64,000 nucleotides of DNA, from positions 2,852,001 to 2,916,000 of the forward strand of contig NZ_CP033219.1 in NCBI RefSeq assembly GCF_004006175.1. The letters are read 5' to 3'. Positions 24,570 through 33,800 of the stretch are shown piece after piece (positions within the stretch are counted from its first letter, which is position 1; every line of letters begins with the position of its first letter). Both the position numbers and the translations under genes were made by a program. The notes under the pieces were generated by a model that was not told the origin of the DNA, did no database searches, and was given only the letters and a program-made list of their open reading frames with translations. The DNA comes from Parasedimentitalea marina (GTDB lineage: Bacteria; Pseudomonadota; Alphaproteobacteria; Rhodobacterales; Rhodobacteraceae).

Positions 24570-25484
24570 ATGGTCAAAAAATTTGGAGGGCAGTTCAGTC
24601 CCGATGGGAGCTCGGACGCCCCTGCTCCGGGCCAAAATCTGGGCCAAAATCTGGGCCAGAACCCATATAAGAACGCCCAAACTGACCCGGTTGGGCTGCG
24701 CGCAAACCTGATGTTTGTGCCGCCTGCGGTTTTGATGCTGTTTTCGCTGACAAGTGGCGCCACGGGCCTGGCGCTGGGGCTTCTCGGGGCTGGCGCCTGG
24801 AGTGCGTCCGCCTGGATGTTGCGCGAAGGTCTGCGCGCCGAAAGCGCTTATAATGCCCGTCGGGTGGCCCGCCGCCCTGCCCTGCCGCGCAAACTTGCAG
24901 CCTCGGTGCTGACCGGCATTGGCGGTGCGCTGGCCGCCTGGTCAGCCGAGCCCGGTCTGATCATCGCTGCAGTCTATGGCACGGCGGCACTGGCCTTGCA
25001 TGTGGCGGCCTTTGGGCTGGACCCCATGTCCGACAAGGGCGTCGAAGGCATTGATGACTTTCAACAATCTCGCGTGGCCCGCGTCGTTGACGACGCCGAG
25101 GACTATCTGACCAAAATGAGTGACGCGGCCCGGCGGGCACAGGATCGTCAGATTGAGGCCCGCGTTGAACAGTTTCAATCCGTCGTCCGCGAATTGTTCC
25201 GCACCGTCGAGGAAGACCCGCGCGATCTGAGTGCTGCGCGCAAGTATCTGACGGTTTATTTGCAAGGTGCCCGGGATGCGACTGTCAAATTTGCTGATAT
25301 CTATGGCCGCAGTGGCGATGCACAGGCTCGGGCCGACTATCTGTCGCTGCTCGACGATCTGGAGCAAGGTTTTGCCGCCCGAAACCGCAAGATGCTGCTG
25401 GAAGACCGCAGCGATCTAACCATTGAAATTGACGTGTTGCGCGACCGGTTGCAACGCGAAGGGATCCATCTGGATCTGACCTGA
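24570..25484 (+). CDS. XpaC-like membrane protein (5-bromo-4-chloroindolyl phosphate hydrolysis family)
   Basis: A 304-residue protein from the ATG at 24570 (MVKKFGGQFSPDG); the longer frame would begin inside the micropeptide. After a low-complexity N-terminus with GQNLGQNLGQNP repeats come two membrane hairpins (about residues 50-90 and 110-150). A cytosolic helical domain follows, with ARVVDDAEDYLTKMSDAARR and the C-terminal DRSDLTIEIDVLRDRLQREG. This is the XpaC family, which is habitually encoded directly before telA, as here (19-bp gap). Biochemical role unknown; inferred to work with TelA in membrane stress or toxic-anion resistance. Confidence 0.85.
   Translation: MVKKFGGQFSPDGSSDAPAPGQNLGQNLGQNPYKNAQTDPVGLRANLMFVPPAVLMLFSLTSGATGLALGLLGAGAWSASAWMLREGLRAESAYNARRVARRPALPRKLAASVLTGIGGALAAWSAEPGLIIAAVYGTAALALHVAAFGLDPMSDKGVEGIDDFQQSRVARVVDDAEDYLTKMSDAARRAQDRQIEARVEQFQSVVRELFRTVEEDPRDLSAARKYLTVYLQGARDATVKFADIYGRSGDAQARADYLSLLDDLEQGFAARNRKMLLEDRSDLTIEIDVLRDRLQREGIHLDLT
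24629..24652 (+). repeat. 12-bp tandem repeat inside the XpaC gene
   Basis: Two exact copies of GGGCCAAAATCT followed by a partial third (GGGCCAGAACCC). They encode GQNL units in the disordered N-terminus. In-frame expansion or contraction would leave the reading frame intact. Confidence 0.7.
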
Positions 25485-25503
25485 TTGAACAAGGAAAGCC
25501 ATT

Positions 25504-26694
25504 ATGTCCCAAGTTGTGCAACAAAAAGCCGCCGAGGCCGAAGGTCTGGTCAAGGAAACCACCGCCATCGTGTTGGCAGAGCCTGTGGCCGAAATCCAGT
25601 CGCTAGAGCAGGCCGATGCGCCAAAAAGTGAGGCCATTCGCACCCGCATGAGCCAGATTGACATGGCTGACAGCAACTCGATCATCTCGTTTGGTTCAGC
25701 GGCACAGGCGGAACTGCAGGTGATCAGTCAGGCCATGCTGACGGATGTGCGCAACAAGGACGTCGGCCCGGCGGGGGACAGTCTGCGTGATATGGTCACC
25801 GCCATTCGCGGCTTTTCCGTCTCGGAGCTGGACGTGCGCCGCAAGCCCAGCTTTTGGGAGCGCATCCTCGGCAAGGCTGCACCCTTTGCCAAATTCACTG
25901 CCCGCTATGAAACCGTACAGGGCCAGATAGACAAGATCACGGACAACCTGCTGGGCCATGAGCATACCTTGCTGAAGGACATCAAATCGCTGGACCTGCT
26001 CTATGCCAAAACGCTGGAGTTCTATGACGAGCTGGGGTTGTATATTGCCGCTGGTCAGGAAAAACTGGCCGAGCTGGACAGCACCGCCATTCCCGCCAAA
26101 GAGGCCGAAGTGGCCGCTGCCGAAGAGGGCAAACAGGTAATGCAGGCGCAAGAGCTGCGTGATTTGCGCGCCGCGCGCGATGATCTGGAACGTCGGGTGC
26201 ATGATTTGAAACTGACCCGTCAAGTCACCATGCAGTCGCTGCCCTCGATCCGGCTGGTGCAAGAGAATGACAAATCACTGGTCACCAAGATCAACTCGAC
26301 GCTGGTGAACACCGTGCCGCTGTGGGAAACGCAGCTGGCGCAGGCGGTCACCATCCAGCGCAGCGCCGAGGCTGCCGCCGCCGTGCGTGATGCCAATGAC
26401 CTGACCAACGAGCTGCTGACAGCCAATGCCGCCAACCTGCGCTCGAGCAACAAAATGGTGCGCGAAGAAATGGAGCGCGGTGTGTTCGACATCGAGGCCG
26501 TCAAACAGGCCAATGCCGATCTGATCGGCACCATTCAGGACAGCCTGGCCATCGCAGATCAAGGCAAGGCCCAGCGCGCCGCCGCCGAGGTCGAGCTGAA
26601 GAAGATGGAGGGGGAGCTGCGCGATACCCTGGCCGCAGCCAAGGCACGCAAAGATGGTGTTGGCGACACTGCTGCGACCTCGGTTCCTGGCTGA
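25504..26694 (+). CDS. TelA-family toxic anion resistance protein
   Basis: A 396-residue helical, cytosolic protein. TelA hallmarks include GDSLRDMVTAIRGFSVSELD, the WERILGKAAPFAKFTARYETVQGQID core and LLGHEHTLLKDIKSLDLLYAKTLEFYDELGLYIAAG, then RQVTMQSLPSIRLVQENDKSLVTKI near the C-terminal half. Family members are linked to tellurite, nisin and other envelope stresses, with no proven activity. It is second in the XpaC-TelA pair; the next gene starts 2 bp after its stop. Confidence 0.92.
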   Translation: MSQVVQQKAAEAEGLVKETTAIVLAEPVAEIQSLEQADAPKSEAIRTRMSQIDMADSNSIISFGSAAQAELQVISQAMLTDVRNKDVGPAGDSLRDMVTAIRGFSVSELDVRRKPSFWERILGKAAPFAKFTARYETVQGQIDKITDNLLGHEHTLLKDIKSLDLLYAKTLEFYDELGLYIAAGQEKLAELDSTAIPAKEAEVAAAEEGKQVMQAQELRDLRAARDDLERRVHDLKLTRQVTMQSLPSIRLVQENDKSLVTKINSTLVNTVPLWETQLAQAVTIQRSAEAAAAVRDANDLTNELLTANAANLRSSNKMVREEMERGVFDIEAVKQANADLIGTIQDSLAIADQGKAQRAAAEVELKKMEGELRDTLAAAKARKDGVGDTAATSVPG

Positions 26695-26696
26695 GA

Positions 26697-27662
26697 ATGC
26701 ACAGGCGGGGGCAGAATAATCGGCGCAGCACAGGGCGCATGTTCGCTGGTCTGATCGGACTGGCGGCTCTCTTTGCCTGCACCCCGCAACCGCAAACATC
26801 TCTGGTGCCCGTTCAGCGCCCGCAAAACCTGACACCACCGCCACGGTCCGCTGAAAGCGAGCAACTGGTCCATTATTATAGCGTGTTGCAGCAGGACCTG
26901 CTGACTCGTGGATTGTTGCGCACCGAAGGCGGTGGGCCAGATACGCCCTATAACGCGGACAAACTTGTCCGAAACTTCGAGGCTATCGCCTTTTTCGACG
27001 AATACGCGGGCAGCGGCAGCGGTACTGCCGGCGGGTTGAGCCGCTGGGCTGGACCAGTGCGCCTGAAGGCTGAATTCGGCCCCTCGGTCCCGCAACCACA
27101 GCGACAAGAGGACATCCGGTTCCTGGCCAACTATGCGGATCGATTGGCCCGCATCACCGGCCATCCTGTCAGCACCACCACGACGAAAGGCAACTTTCAT
27201 GTGATCTATGCCGGCACTGATGACAAAGAGTTCATCCGTAAGCGCGTGCAACAGATCCTGCCCAATATCAGCGCTGAAAACCTGGAAATCTTTGCCAACC
27301 CGCCGCGCAGTTTTTACTGTCTGGTTTTGGCGGGTGGACCGCAACAGGATCCGCTGTCTTATACACAGGGCGTGGCGCTAATCCGCGCTGAACACCCGGA
27401 TCTGGTGCGACAAAGCTGCGTCCACGAAGAAGTCGCGCAGGGGTTGGGGCTGCGCAATGACAGCCCCAGGGCCCGGCCCTCGATCTTCAACGATGACGAT
27501 GAATTTGCGCTGTTGACCAGCCATGACGAAAAACTGCTGACCATGCTATACGATGTGCGATTGCATCCAGGGATGAGCGCCGAACAGGCCCGCCCGATTA
27601 CCCGCATCATTGCCAATGAATTAATGGGGCTGCCTGCCGAAGACCTGCCCCGTGCCTATTAA
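26697..27662 (+). CDS. DUF2927 lipoprotein
   Basis: A 321-residue protein with a lipoprotein signal (MFAGLIGLAALFAC; lipobox LFAC near residue 28). It carries DUF2927 with the typical end CVHEEVAQGLGLRNDSP, then PSIFNDDDEFALLTSHDEKLLTMLYD and HPGMSAEQA. The HEEVAQ segment looks like a zincin helix in which the second His is replaced by Gln, so a degenerate protease fold is possible. It starts 2 bp after telA, indicating tight operonic linkage. Expected location is the periplasmic face of a membrane. Function unknown. Confidence 0.85.
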   Translation: MHRRGQNNRRSTGRMFAGLIGLAALFACTPQPQTSLVPVQRPQNLTPPPRSAESEQLVHYYSVLQQDLLTRGLLRTEGGGPDTPYNADKLVRNFEAIAFFDEYAGSGSGTAGGLSRWAGPVRLKAEFGPSVPQPQRQEDIRFLANYADRLARITGHPVSTTTTKGNFHVIYAGTDDKEFIRKRVQQILPNISAENLEIFANPPRSFYCLVLAGGPQQDPLSYTQGVALIRAEHPDLVRQSCVHEEVAQGLGLRNDSPRARPSIFNDDDEFALLTSHDEKLLTMLYDVRLHPGMSAEQARPITRIIANELMGLPAEDLPRAY

Positions 27663-27678
27663 TAAAAGGACCTGAGCT

Positions 27679-28845
27679 ATGGGAATTTTCGATTTTCTGA
27701 CCGGTGAATTCATCGACGTCATTCACTGGGTCGACGACACCCGGGACACTATGGTCTGGCGCTTTGAGCGCGAAGACCATGAGATCAAATATGGTGCCAA
27801 GCTGACTGTGCGGACTGGCCAGGCCGCAGTGTTCGTCCACGAAGGCCAGCTGGCCGATGTCTTTACCCCCGGTCTTTATATGCTTGAGACCAACAACATG
27901 CCGGTGATGACAACACTGCAGCATTGGGACCACGGATTTCAGTCACCATTCAAATCCGAGATTTATTTCGTCAACACCACCCGATTCAATGATCTGAAAT
28001 GGGGCACCAAGAACCCGATCATCTGCCGCGATCCAGAATTCGGCCCAATCCGTTTGCGGGCCTTTGGCACCTACTCTGTCAAAGTCGCCGATGCCGCCCG
28101 GTTCCTAACCGAGATCGTCGGCACCGACGGGGAATTCACCATGGACGAGATCTCGTTCCAGGTGCGCAATATCATCGTGCAAGAGTTCTCACGCGTGGTG
28201 GCCGGGTCCGGCCTGCCGGTGTTGGATATGGCGGCCAACACGGCTGATCTGGGTAAGCTGGTCGCTGCCGAGATTTCCAATACGATCAGCGAATACGGTC
28301 TGTCGATCCCGGAGCTGTACATTGAGAATATCTCGCTGCCGCCTGCGGTTGAGGCGGCAATGGATAAGCGCACTCAGATGGGTATTGTCGGCGATCTGGG
28401 GCGCTACACCCAGTTTTCAGCTGCCGAAGCGATGACAGCGGCGGCGCAAAACCCCGGCGGCGGTATGGGCGCCGGATTGGGCATGGGCATGGGTATGGGC
28501 ATGGCGCAACAGATGGCAGCGGGTCAGGCCGCTGGCCCCTGGGGCGCCCGCCCCGCCCCCGCTGCGGCCGCACCAGCAGCGCAGGCAGCACCGGTGGCCG
28601 CCCCTGTTGCACCACCACCGCCCCCAGTGGAACATGTCTGGCATCTGGCCGACAACGGTGTGACCAGCGGACCGTTTTCCAAGGCCCGTTTGGGACGCAT
28701 GGCCGTCGACGGCGGATTAACCCGGGAAACCCATGTCTGGACCCCCGGTCAGGATGGCTGGCAACGGGCCGGCGATGTGGCGGAACTGGCGCAGCTGTTC
28801 ACCATTTTGCCGCCGCCCCCACCGCCGCCTGCCCCCGCGGGCTAA
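27679..28845 (+). CDS. SPFH/band-7 protein with C-terminal GYF_2 domain
   Basis: A 388-residue protein. Residues ~1-250 form the SPFH (band 7/stomatin-like) domain of the YdjI/'virion core protein' type, starting MGIFDFLTGEFIDVIHWVDD. A Gly-Met run (GLGMGMGMGMAQQM) and a Pro/Ala linker follow, then a GYF_2 domain (about 313-370: HVWHLADNGVTSGPFSKARL and WTPGQDGWQRAGDV). It ends in polyproline. In B. subtilis and others, related proteins work with PspA or ESCRT-like proteins at stressed membranes. Here it sits between DUF2927 and the zinc-ribbon gene. Confidence 0.9.
   Translation: MGIFDFLTGEFIDVIHWVDDTRDTMVWRFEREDHEIKYGAKLTVRTGQAAVFVHEGQLADVFTPGLYMLETNNMPVMTTLQHWDHGFQSPFKSEIYFVNTTRFNDLKWGTKNPIICRDPEFGPIRLRAFGTYSVKVADAARFLTEIVGTDGEFTMDEISFQVRNIIVQEFSRVVAGSGLPVLDMAANTADLGKLVAAEISNTISEYGLSIPELYIENISLPPAVEAAMDKRTQMGIVGDLGRYTQFSAAEAMTAAAQNPGGGMGAGLGMGMGMGMAQQMAAGQAAGPWGARPAPAAAAPAAQAAPVAAPVAPPPPPVEHVWHLADNGVTSGPFSKARLGRMAVDGGLTRETHVWTPGQDGWQRAGDVAELAQLFTILPPPPPPPAPAG
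28461..28505 (+). repeat. GGCATG-type tandem repeat in the SPFH gene
   Basis: Imperfect 6-bp repeats (GGCATG/GGTATG) encode the Gly-Met run between the SPFH and GYF_2 domains. Prone to length variation. Confidence 0.6.
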
Positions 28846-28851
28846 ACCCAT

Positions 28852-28882
28852 TTGCCCGCGCGCGATCCCTTGCGGCGGGCAA
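28852..28882 (+). terminator. stem-loop between the SPFH and zinc-ribbon genes
   Basis: TTGCCCGC (28852-28859)/GCGGGCAA (28875-28882) with a 15-nt loop, 7 bp after the SPFH stop. There is no U-run, so it may be an mRNA-processing or attenuating hairpin, not a full terminator. Confidence 0.45.
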
Positions 28883-28907
28883 TGTTCCACTTTCACCTGT
28901 TCCAGAT

Positions 28908-30065
28908 GTGAGCCTTGCCGTGTCCTCAACGCCTCCACCACCTCCGCCACCGGCGCACTCTGCTGCCGCCACACCCGACACACCCGAAGAAAGCCACCGC
29001 TTTCCCTGTGATCAATGTGGCAGCGACTATCGCTATGACCCCGGCAATCGCACGCTGACCTGCGACCACTGTGGCAACACCGAGCAGGTCGGCACCGGCC
29101 CCTGGCAGGCGGCGGGTCTTCGTGAGTTGGATTTTGACACCGCAGTGGCACAGCACCTGCCCGAGGCAGAAATTGAAGTCACCCGCGTTTCTGCCTGCCC
29201 AAATTGCGCCGCACAGGTGGAATTTGATCCCACGACCCATGCCAAGGAATGCCCATTTTGCGCCACGCCGGTGGTGGTGGACACCGGCGAGAACCGCCAT
29301 ATCAAACCCAAAGGAGTACTGCCCTTTGGCGTGGATGAGCGTAGCGCCCATGCGGAGATGAGTGCCTGGCTCGGCAAGCTGTGGTTCGCGCCCAACGGGC
29401 TGAACGAATATGCCCGCAAGGGACGCAAGATGCAGGGGATCTATGTGCCCTACTGGACCTTTGATGCGGATACCAAATCCAGCTATTCGGGCCAGCGTGG
29501 TACCGTCTACTACGTCACTGAAACCTCGATGGTCGATGGCAAATCGCAAAGCCGGCAGGTCGCCAAGGTCCGCTGGCGGCCCGCCTCGGGTCGGGTTCAA
29601 CGCTGGTTTGATGATGTGTTGGTGCTGGCCTCAACCAGTCTGCCCAAATCCTATACCGAAGCGCTGGAGCCCTGGGATCTGTCGGCGATGGAACGCTATC
29701 AGCCGCAATACCTGGCCGGGTTCCGGGCCGAGGTCTATGCGGTGGAACTGCAGGATGGATATGCGCAGGCGCGCGCCAAAATGGACCGGGTGATCGAACG
29801 CGATGTGCGCTTTGACATCGGCGGTGACCGCCAGCGCATCCACGATATCAACACCATGGTGTCCGATGTGACGTTCAAACATGTGCTGCTGCCGGTCTGG
29901 TTGGCGGCCTATAAATACCGCGGCAAAACCTATCGGTTTGTGGTCAATGGCCAGTCGGGCCGCGTTCAGGGGGAACGCCCCTATTCCGCATGGAAAATTG
30001 CCGCCGCCGTTGCACTGGGACTGGTTGTCGCCGCCGGTGTTGGGTACCTGATGGCCCAACAATAA
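28908..30065 (+). CDS. TFIIB-type zinc-ribbon membrane protein
   Basis: A 385-residue protein, start GTG at 28908 (or GTG at 28920). After a Pro-rich N-terminus there are two zinc ribbons: CDQCGSDYRYDPGNRTLTC with DHCG (about residues 36-60), and CPNCAAQVEF with ECPFC (about 96-122). A long beta-rich domain follows (GVLPFGVDERSAHAEMSAWL, IYVPYWTFDADTKSSYSGQRG), then a single C-terminal membrane helix (WKIAAAVALGLVVAAGVGYLM). Often misnamed 'primosomal protein N'-like'. In many bacteria it is adjacent to SPFH/GYF genes, as here. Probably tail-anchored at the inner membrane; function unknown. Confidence 0.88.
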   Translation: MSLAVSSTPPPPPPPAHSAAATPDTPEESHRFPCDQCGSDYRYDPGNRTLTCDHCGNTEQVGTGPWQAAGLRELDFDTAVAQHLPEAEIEVTRVSACPNCAAQVEFDPTTHAKECPFCATPVVVDTGENRHIKPKGVLPFGVDERSAHAEMSAWLGKLWFAPNGLNEYARKGRKMQGIYVPYWTFDADTKSSYSGQRGTVYYVTETSMVDGKSQSRQVAKVRWRPASGRVQRWFDDVLVLASTSLPKSYTEALEPWDLSAMERYQPQYLAGFRAEVYAVELQDGYAQARAKMDRVIERDVRFDIGGDRQRIHDINTMVSDVTFKHVLLPVWLAAYKYRGKTYRFVVNGQSGRVQGERPYSAWKIAAAVALGLVVAAGVGYLMAQQ

Positions 30066-30142
30066 GACTGACACTGCCGTATCTGGACAGACGTCACCAG
30101 CTCATTTGGGTCAGCTCATGCGGGCTGGCCCCCAGGACAGGA

Positions 30143-30613
30143 TCACTCGACCAGTCGCTTTGCCCAAAGCACAGGCTCGTCCGAGGCATACATGACAAGT
30201 CGATTGTCCGCGTCAATGTCCAGGCGGTCAACAAACTCGATCTGTTGAAAGAAATCCCGTTCTGTATTCATCGTCTGCTCGTCACAGGTCCCGCCGCCGA
30301 GATCAAACGGGGAAAACAACAGGTTTTGCACATCCGGTCCAAATGTTGTTTTGAAACTTCGGCAGGGTCCGGAACCATATAATGTACCGCTGTCAAACTC
30401 AAACCGCAGGTCATCAAATCCCGTTAGATCAACCTCCGCGGCTTTTTCAACGATCCAAGCCCCATCAAATGTGCCGACCGATAATGATGTCATTGGGGTC
30501 TCTCCGATCTGTCCGCTACCTGTGCCTGATGCAAATGACCAACCGATAAGTCCACCGCCAATCCCAAGAAGCGCCACAAGTGTCGCAGCCCATGCTGTGC
30601 GTGGGATCTTCAT
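30143..30613 (-). CDS. META-domain (HslJ-like) membrane-anchored protein
   Basis: A 156-residue protein with an N-terminal membrane anchor or signal (WAATLVALLGIGGGLIGWSF). A META domain follows: FDGAWIVEKAAEV, FEFDSGTLYGSGPCRSFKTTFG and the late TCDEQTMNTERDFFQQIEFVD, with the paired Cys residues usual in the family. HslJ-type proteins are periplasmic and linked to stress or novobiocin resistance. It is on the strand opposite the surrounding cluster and separates the zinc-ribbon gene from the giant gene. Both its neighbours are plus strand. Confidence 0.8.
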   Translation of the reverse strand: MKIPRTAWAATLVALLGIGGGLIGWSFASGTGSGQIGETPMTSLSVGTFDGAWIVEKAAEVDLTGFDDLRFEFDSGTLYGSGPCRSFKTTFGPDVQNLLFSPFDLGGGTCDEQTMNTERDFFQQIEFVDRLDIDADNRLVMYASDEPVLWAKRLVE

Positions 30614-30803
30614 TTGGCAAAACTCGGTGGTAGAAAAATCAAAATTATCCTCACATCGCTGCCCAAAGAATTAGGGCTGGTTCAACCCAAAGTGGGCCTA
30701 CAAGAAAAATTCTTGCCGAAATCCCGGCTCCATGCGACGCTCAAAGGTGCAGCACCGCGTGTGGTTTAATTTTTACATTTTTTTATTTGCCGGGATAGCC
30801 CCA

Positions 30804-33800
30804 ATGCTTCTTGATGGATCTGCCGCAAAAGAAATCAAACAACAGATGGCACTTGCGCGAAAGCGCGAACTTTCCTTTGGTCTGTGCTTTGGTAAGAAAA
30901 TCGAAAATACGGTTTTCCTTCTTCACAAAACAAAAGCCGCTAAAATACTGGGAAAGCAGGCCAAATCAGACGGCGAGACGGCCCTTGTCACCTTTGGACG
31001 GCTGACACTTAAGGGAAAAGATCTGTCAGTTGCTCTCGATGGCAAAATTCTGCCCGGATTTGCCCGCAAGGCGAGAAAAATGTTCATGGTTGTTGGACTC
31101 AAGTTCAACATCATCGTGCTGGACCCCAGCGGACAGGTGATCGAGTCGGACGTCGATGAAGACGATACCGCTGAAGATTCAGCCCCCGATAAGCCCTCTG
31201 CCCCCTTTAGCCCGGACCTTGCACCGGAGGCACCGCAAAAAGGTGAGACCGTTGAAGACGAGCCAAGCTCGTCAGAACCACCGTCGGACCAACCCGATCC
31301 CCTTGCCGAGAAGTGGAAAACTGCAGCGGCAAAAGTTGAGGCCAATCTGGCAAAGCTGGGCAACCTCCCCGACATAAACTTGGATCAAGTGAACACCTTC
31401 TGGGCTGCGATCCAGAAAAAAGCAGATTCTGGCGCTTATAAGGATGCGCTGGATTACATTGCGAAACTCTCTGAAACGATGAAGACCGTGGCTAAGGATG
31501 CAGCTGTTCGGGCCAAGCGCCAAGCAATGCTCGAAGCAAAATGGCAGCAGGCCTCGACAAAACTGGCGCCTCTGGTTGACGAAGTATTGGCCCAAAAGTC
31601 GGCACAGTCGAAAAAAATCCAAGCTGTTTGGGCCCTTATACAGTCCAAGGTCTCGGCCAGTCCGCCTGACTACGAAACCGCCCTTAAGGCCGTCGGCCCC
31701 TTGGCACGGTCGATCTCGGAAGCCCGTGAAGCGGCGGTTGAGGACAGCGAGTCCGAAACGGTGGCCCAGGAGGCCGTCGAAGATGGTGAAACCCTGACCG
31801 CCCCGCAGCAAAAAGCACCCGAGGCAAGCCCATCTGAGGCGGTTCCACCGCCCCCCGACGTCGAAGCAGGCGATTCCGAAGTTGACCTGACCGAACAAAT
31901 CGGACGAATTGAAGCAACCATTAAGGCCCTCACCGATGGCCCAATTGCCGCCTACAACAGCCTGATTAGCGAAGCGGTTAGTCAAACGCCAAATGCCTGG
32001 ACTGCGGCACTGCAAAAAATCACCAAAATAGTATCGGATGCCAAGGCCACACCCACGCCGCAAACCGCGGCAAAACTGGATGTCGGCGAAAAGGCACTGG
32101 TCGGACTAAAGCAAGCTATCGCGACAGAAACACAGGCCAAAGAGACATTCCAAAAAGCCCTGACTATATTCGACCTGCGGATGGTTCCTCTGACCAGTCA
32201 TCCTAAATCCGGCGCGCCGGAAATTGCGCCCGAGATTGCCAAGATCACCGATATTCGCACCGACGCTCTTGATAAATCCAAGGCCCACGAGTTGAAGACT
32301 GCAACCGACGCCCTGACCGCTGCAGAAACTGTGATTGCCGCCACTGAGATTCTGGCTGATGAATTTGCCCATTTTGTTGCAATCGATGCAGACCGAAAAA
32401 CGATGGCCGACACGGACCGTGGCAAAGTAACTGGCGCCGCAGCGGTGGATGATCCAGCCCGCCAGATGGAAGGTTTGTATGATGCGGCGCAGGTGGATCG
32501 CGCGGCCAAGAAATTCAAAGATGGCATCGTAAAACTTGATAAGATTGCCGAGGTGTTTGCATCGACTGCGAAGGTCAAAAAATACAAGGCCAAATATGAA
32601 AATGATCGGCCAAATGCAAAATCTTGGATTGATCATTGGGCAGGTTTACCGGCTGCCACAAAATTGTTGATCGCCACTAAGCTGGCAGAAATGGACACCT
32701 GCTACAGCGACTCTGATATTGCAACAACCTCTGATTATTTGGTGTCTTTGCAAAAACTTGGACCCATATGGACCGTTATTGAGCACCTGAAAGCTGAAAT
32801 ACCCACGGTTCAACTGTATCCACCAAAGCTGGCGGCATTTGAGACCAAGTTGACTGCGTTCAAGGCCCATGACGGCGCCTCGGGCATTCAGGTCATGATC
32901 TTGAAAATGGACGCCGATCTGGCCGCCGCCAAAGCCGAGGCTGCGTTGTTTAAGTTCTCGACTGCGACATCCGTTCTAGCCGGGACCGAGGCCCAGTGGC
33001 CGGCTACATTGACACAGGCAGACAGCTGCAAAGCCTACAAAGAGAAACGTGTCGTCGTTCAGGGCAAAATCGACCCGCTCAAGAACGTGCCACAGGCGGC
33101 AAACCTGATCGAGGCCGCGAAGGCATTGATGGCTGAGGCCGCAATTCAGGCTCTGAAACTGGATTTTGACGATGCCACGACCATTCTTGGCGACGCCGAA
33201 AAACGGGCGGCCAATGCCAAGGCAGCGGCTGAATCCAGCGTTGAAGTTGACGCCTTGCATGATGAGGCCGCGCTGGACAATCTGAAAAAGAAATGGGACC
33301 CCGCGTTCAAGGTCTTTACCGACATTCGCGACAAGGTGGTGGCAGCAGACACCGCAAGCAACTTCTCTGCGCTGATCGCCAAGTCACAGATCCCCGCTGT
33401 CGAAGCCCAAAAAGCCCACAAAGCAAAGAAACACGATGACGCGCGGGCGCATTTGGACAGTGCGATTGCCAATCTGAAACAGGCGCTGGTCCTGATCCAT
33501 GAGCACGCGGCCTATGGCGATATCAAAACCTCTCTGGGCACCCAGGTCGCTGCATTGACGCCCCTGAACGTAGACGCCTGCCTGCAGCCTCACATTGACA
33601 AGATAAACGTGCTGATTGGCGAGGCGGACAACCTGATCAAGCCCGAAGCTTATGATTACAAAGGCGGCGAGGCCAAGCTGACCGAGGCGCGCAAGCTCGT
33701 CGATCAGGCGCAGGTTGACGGCGCGCTCTATACTGACATCAAGAGTAACCGCACCAAAGCAACAGCGGTCATTGCTGCGATCAACACAAAAGGCGGCGCA

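Noticed and set aside
30732..30803. Signal-peptide-like 24-residue N-terminal extension of the giant protein (VWFNFYIFLFAGIAP...)
   Set aside because: The codons are AT-rich and include TTA and ATA, rare in the surrounding genes; no ribosome-binding site precedes the ATG at 30732. It looks like an AT-rich leader. Not fully excluded.
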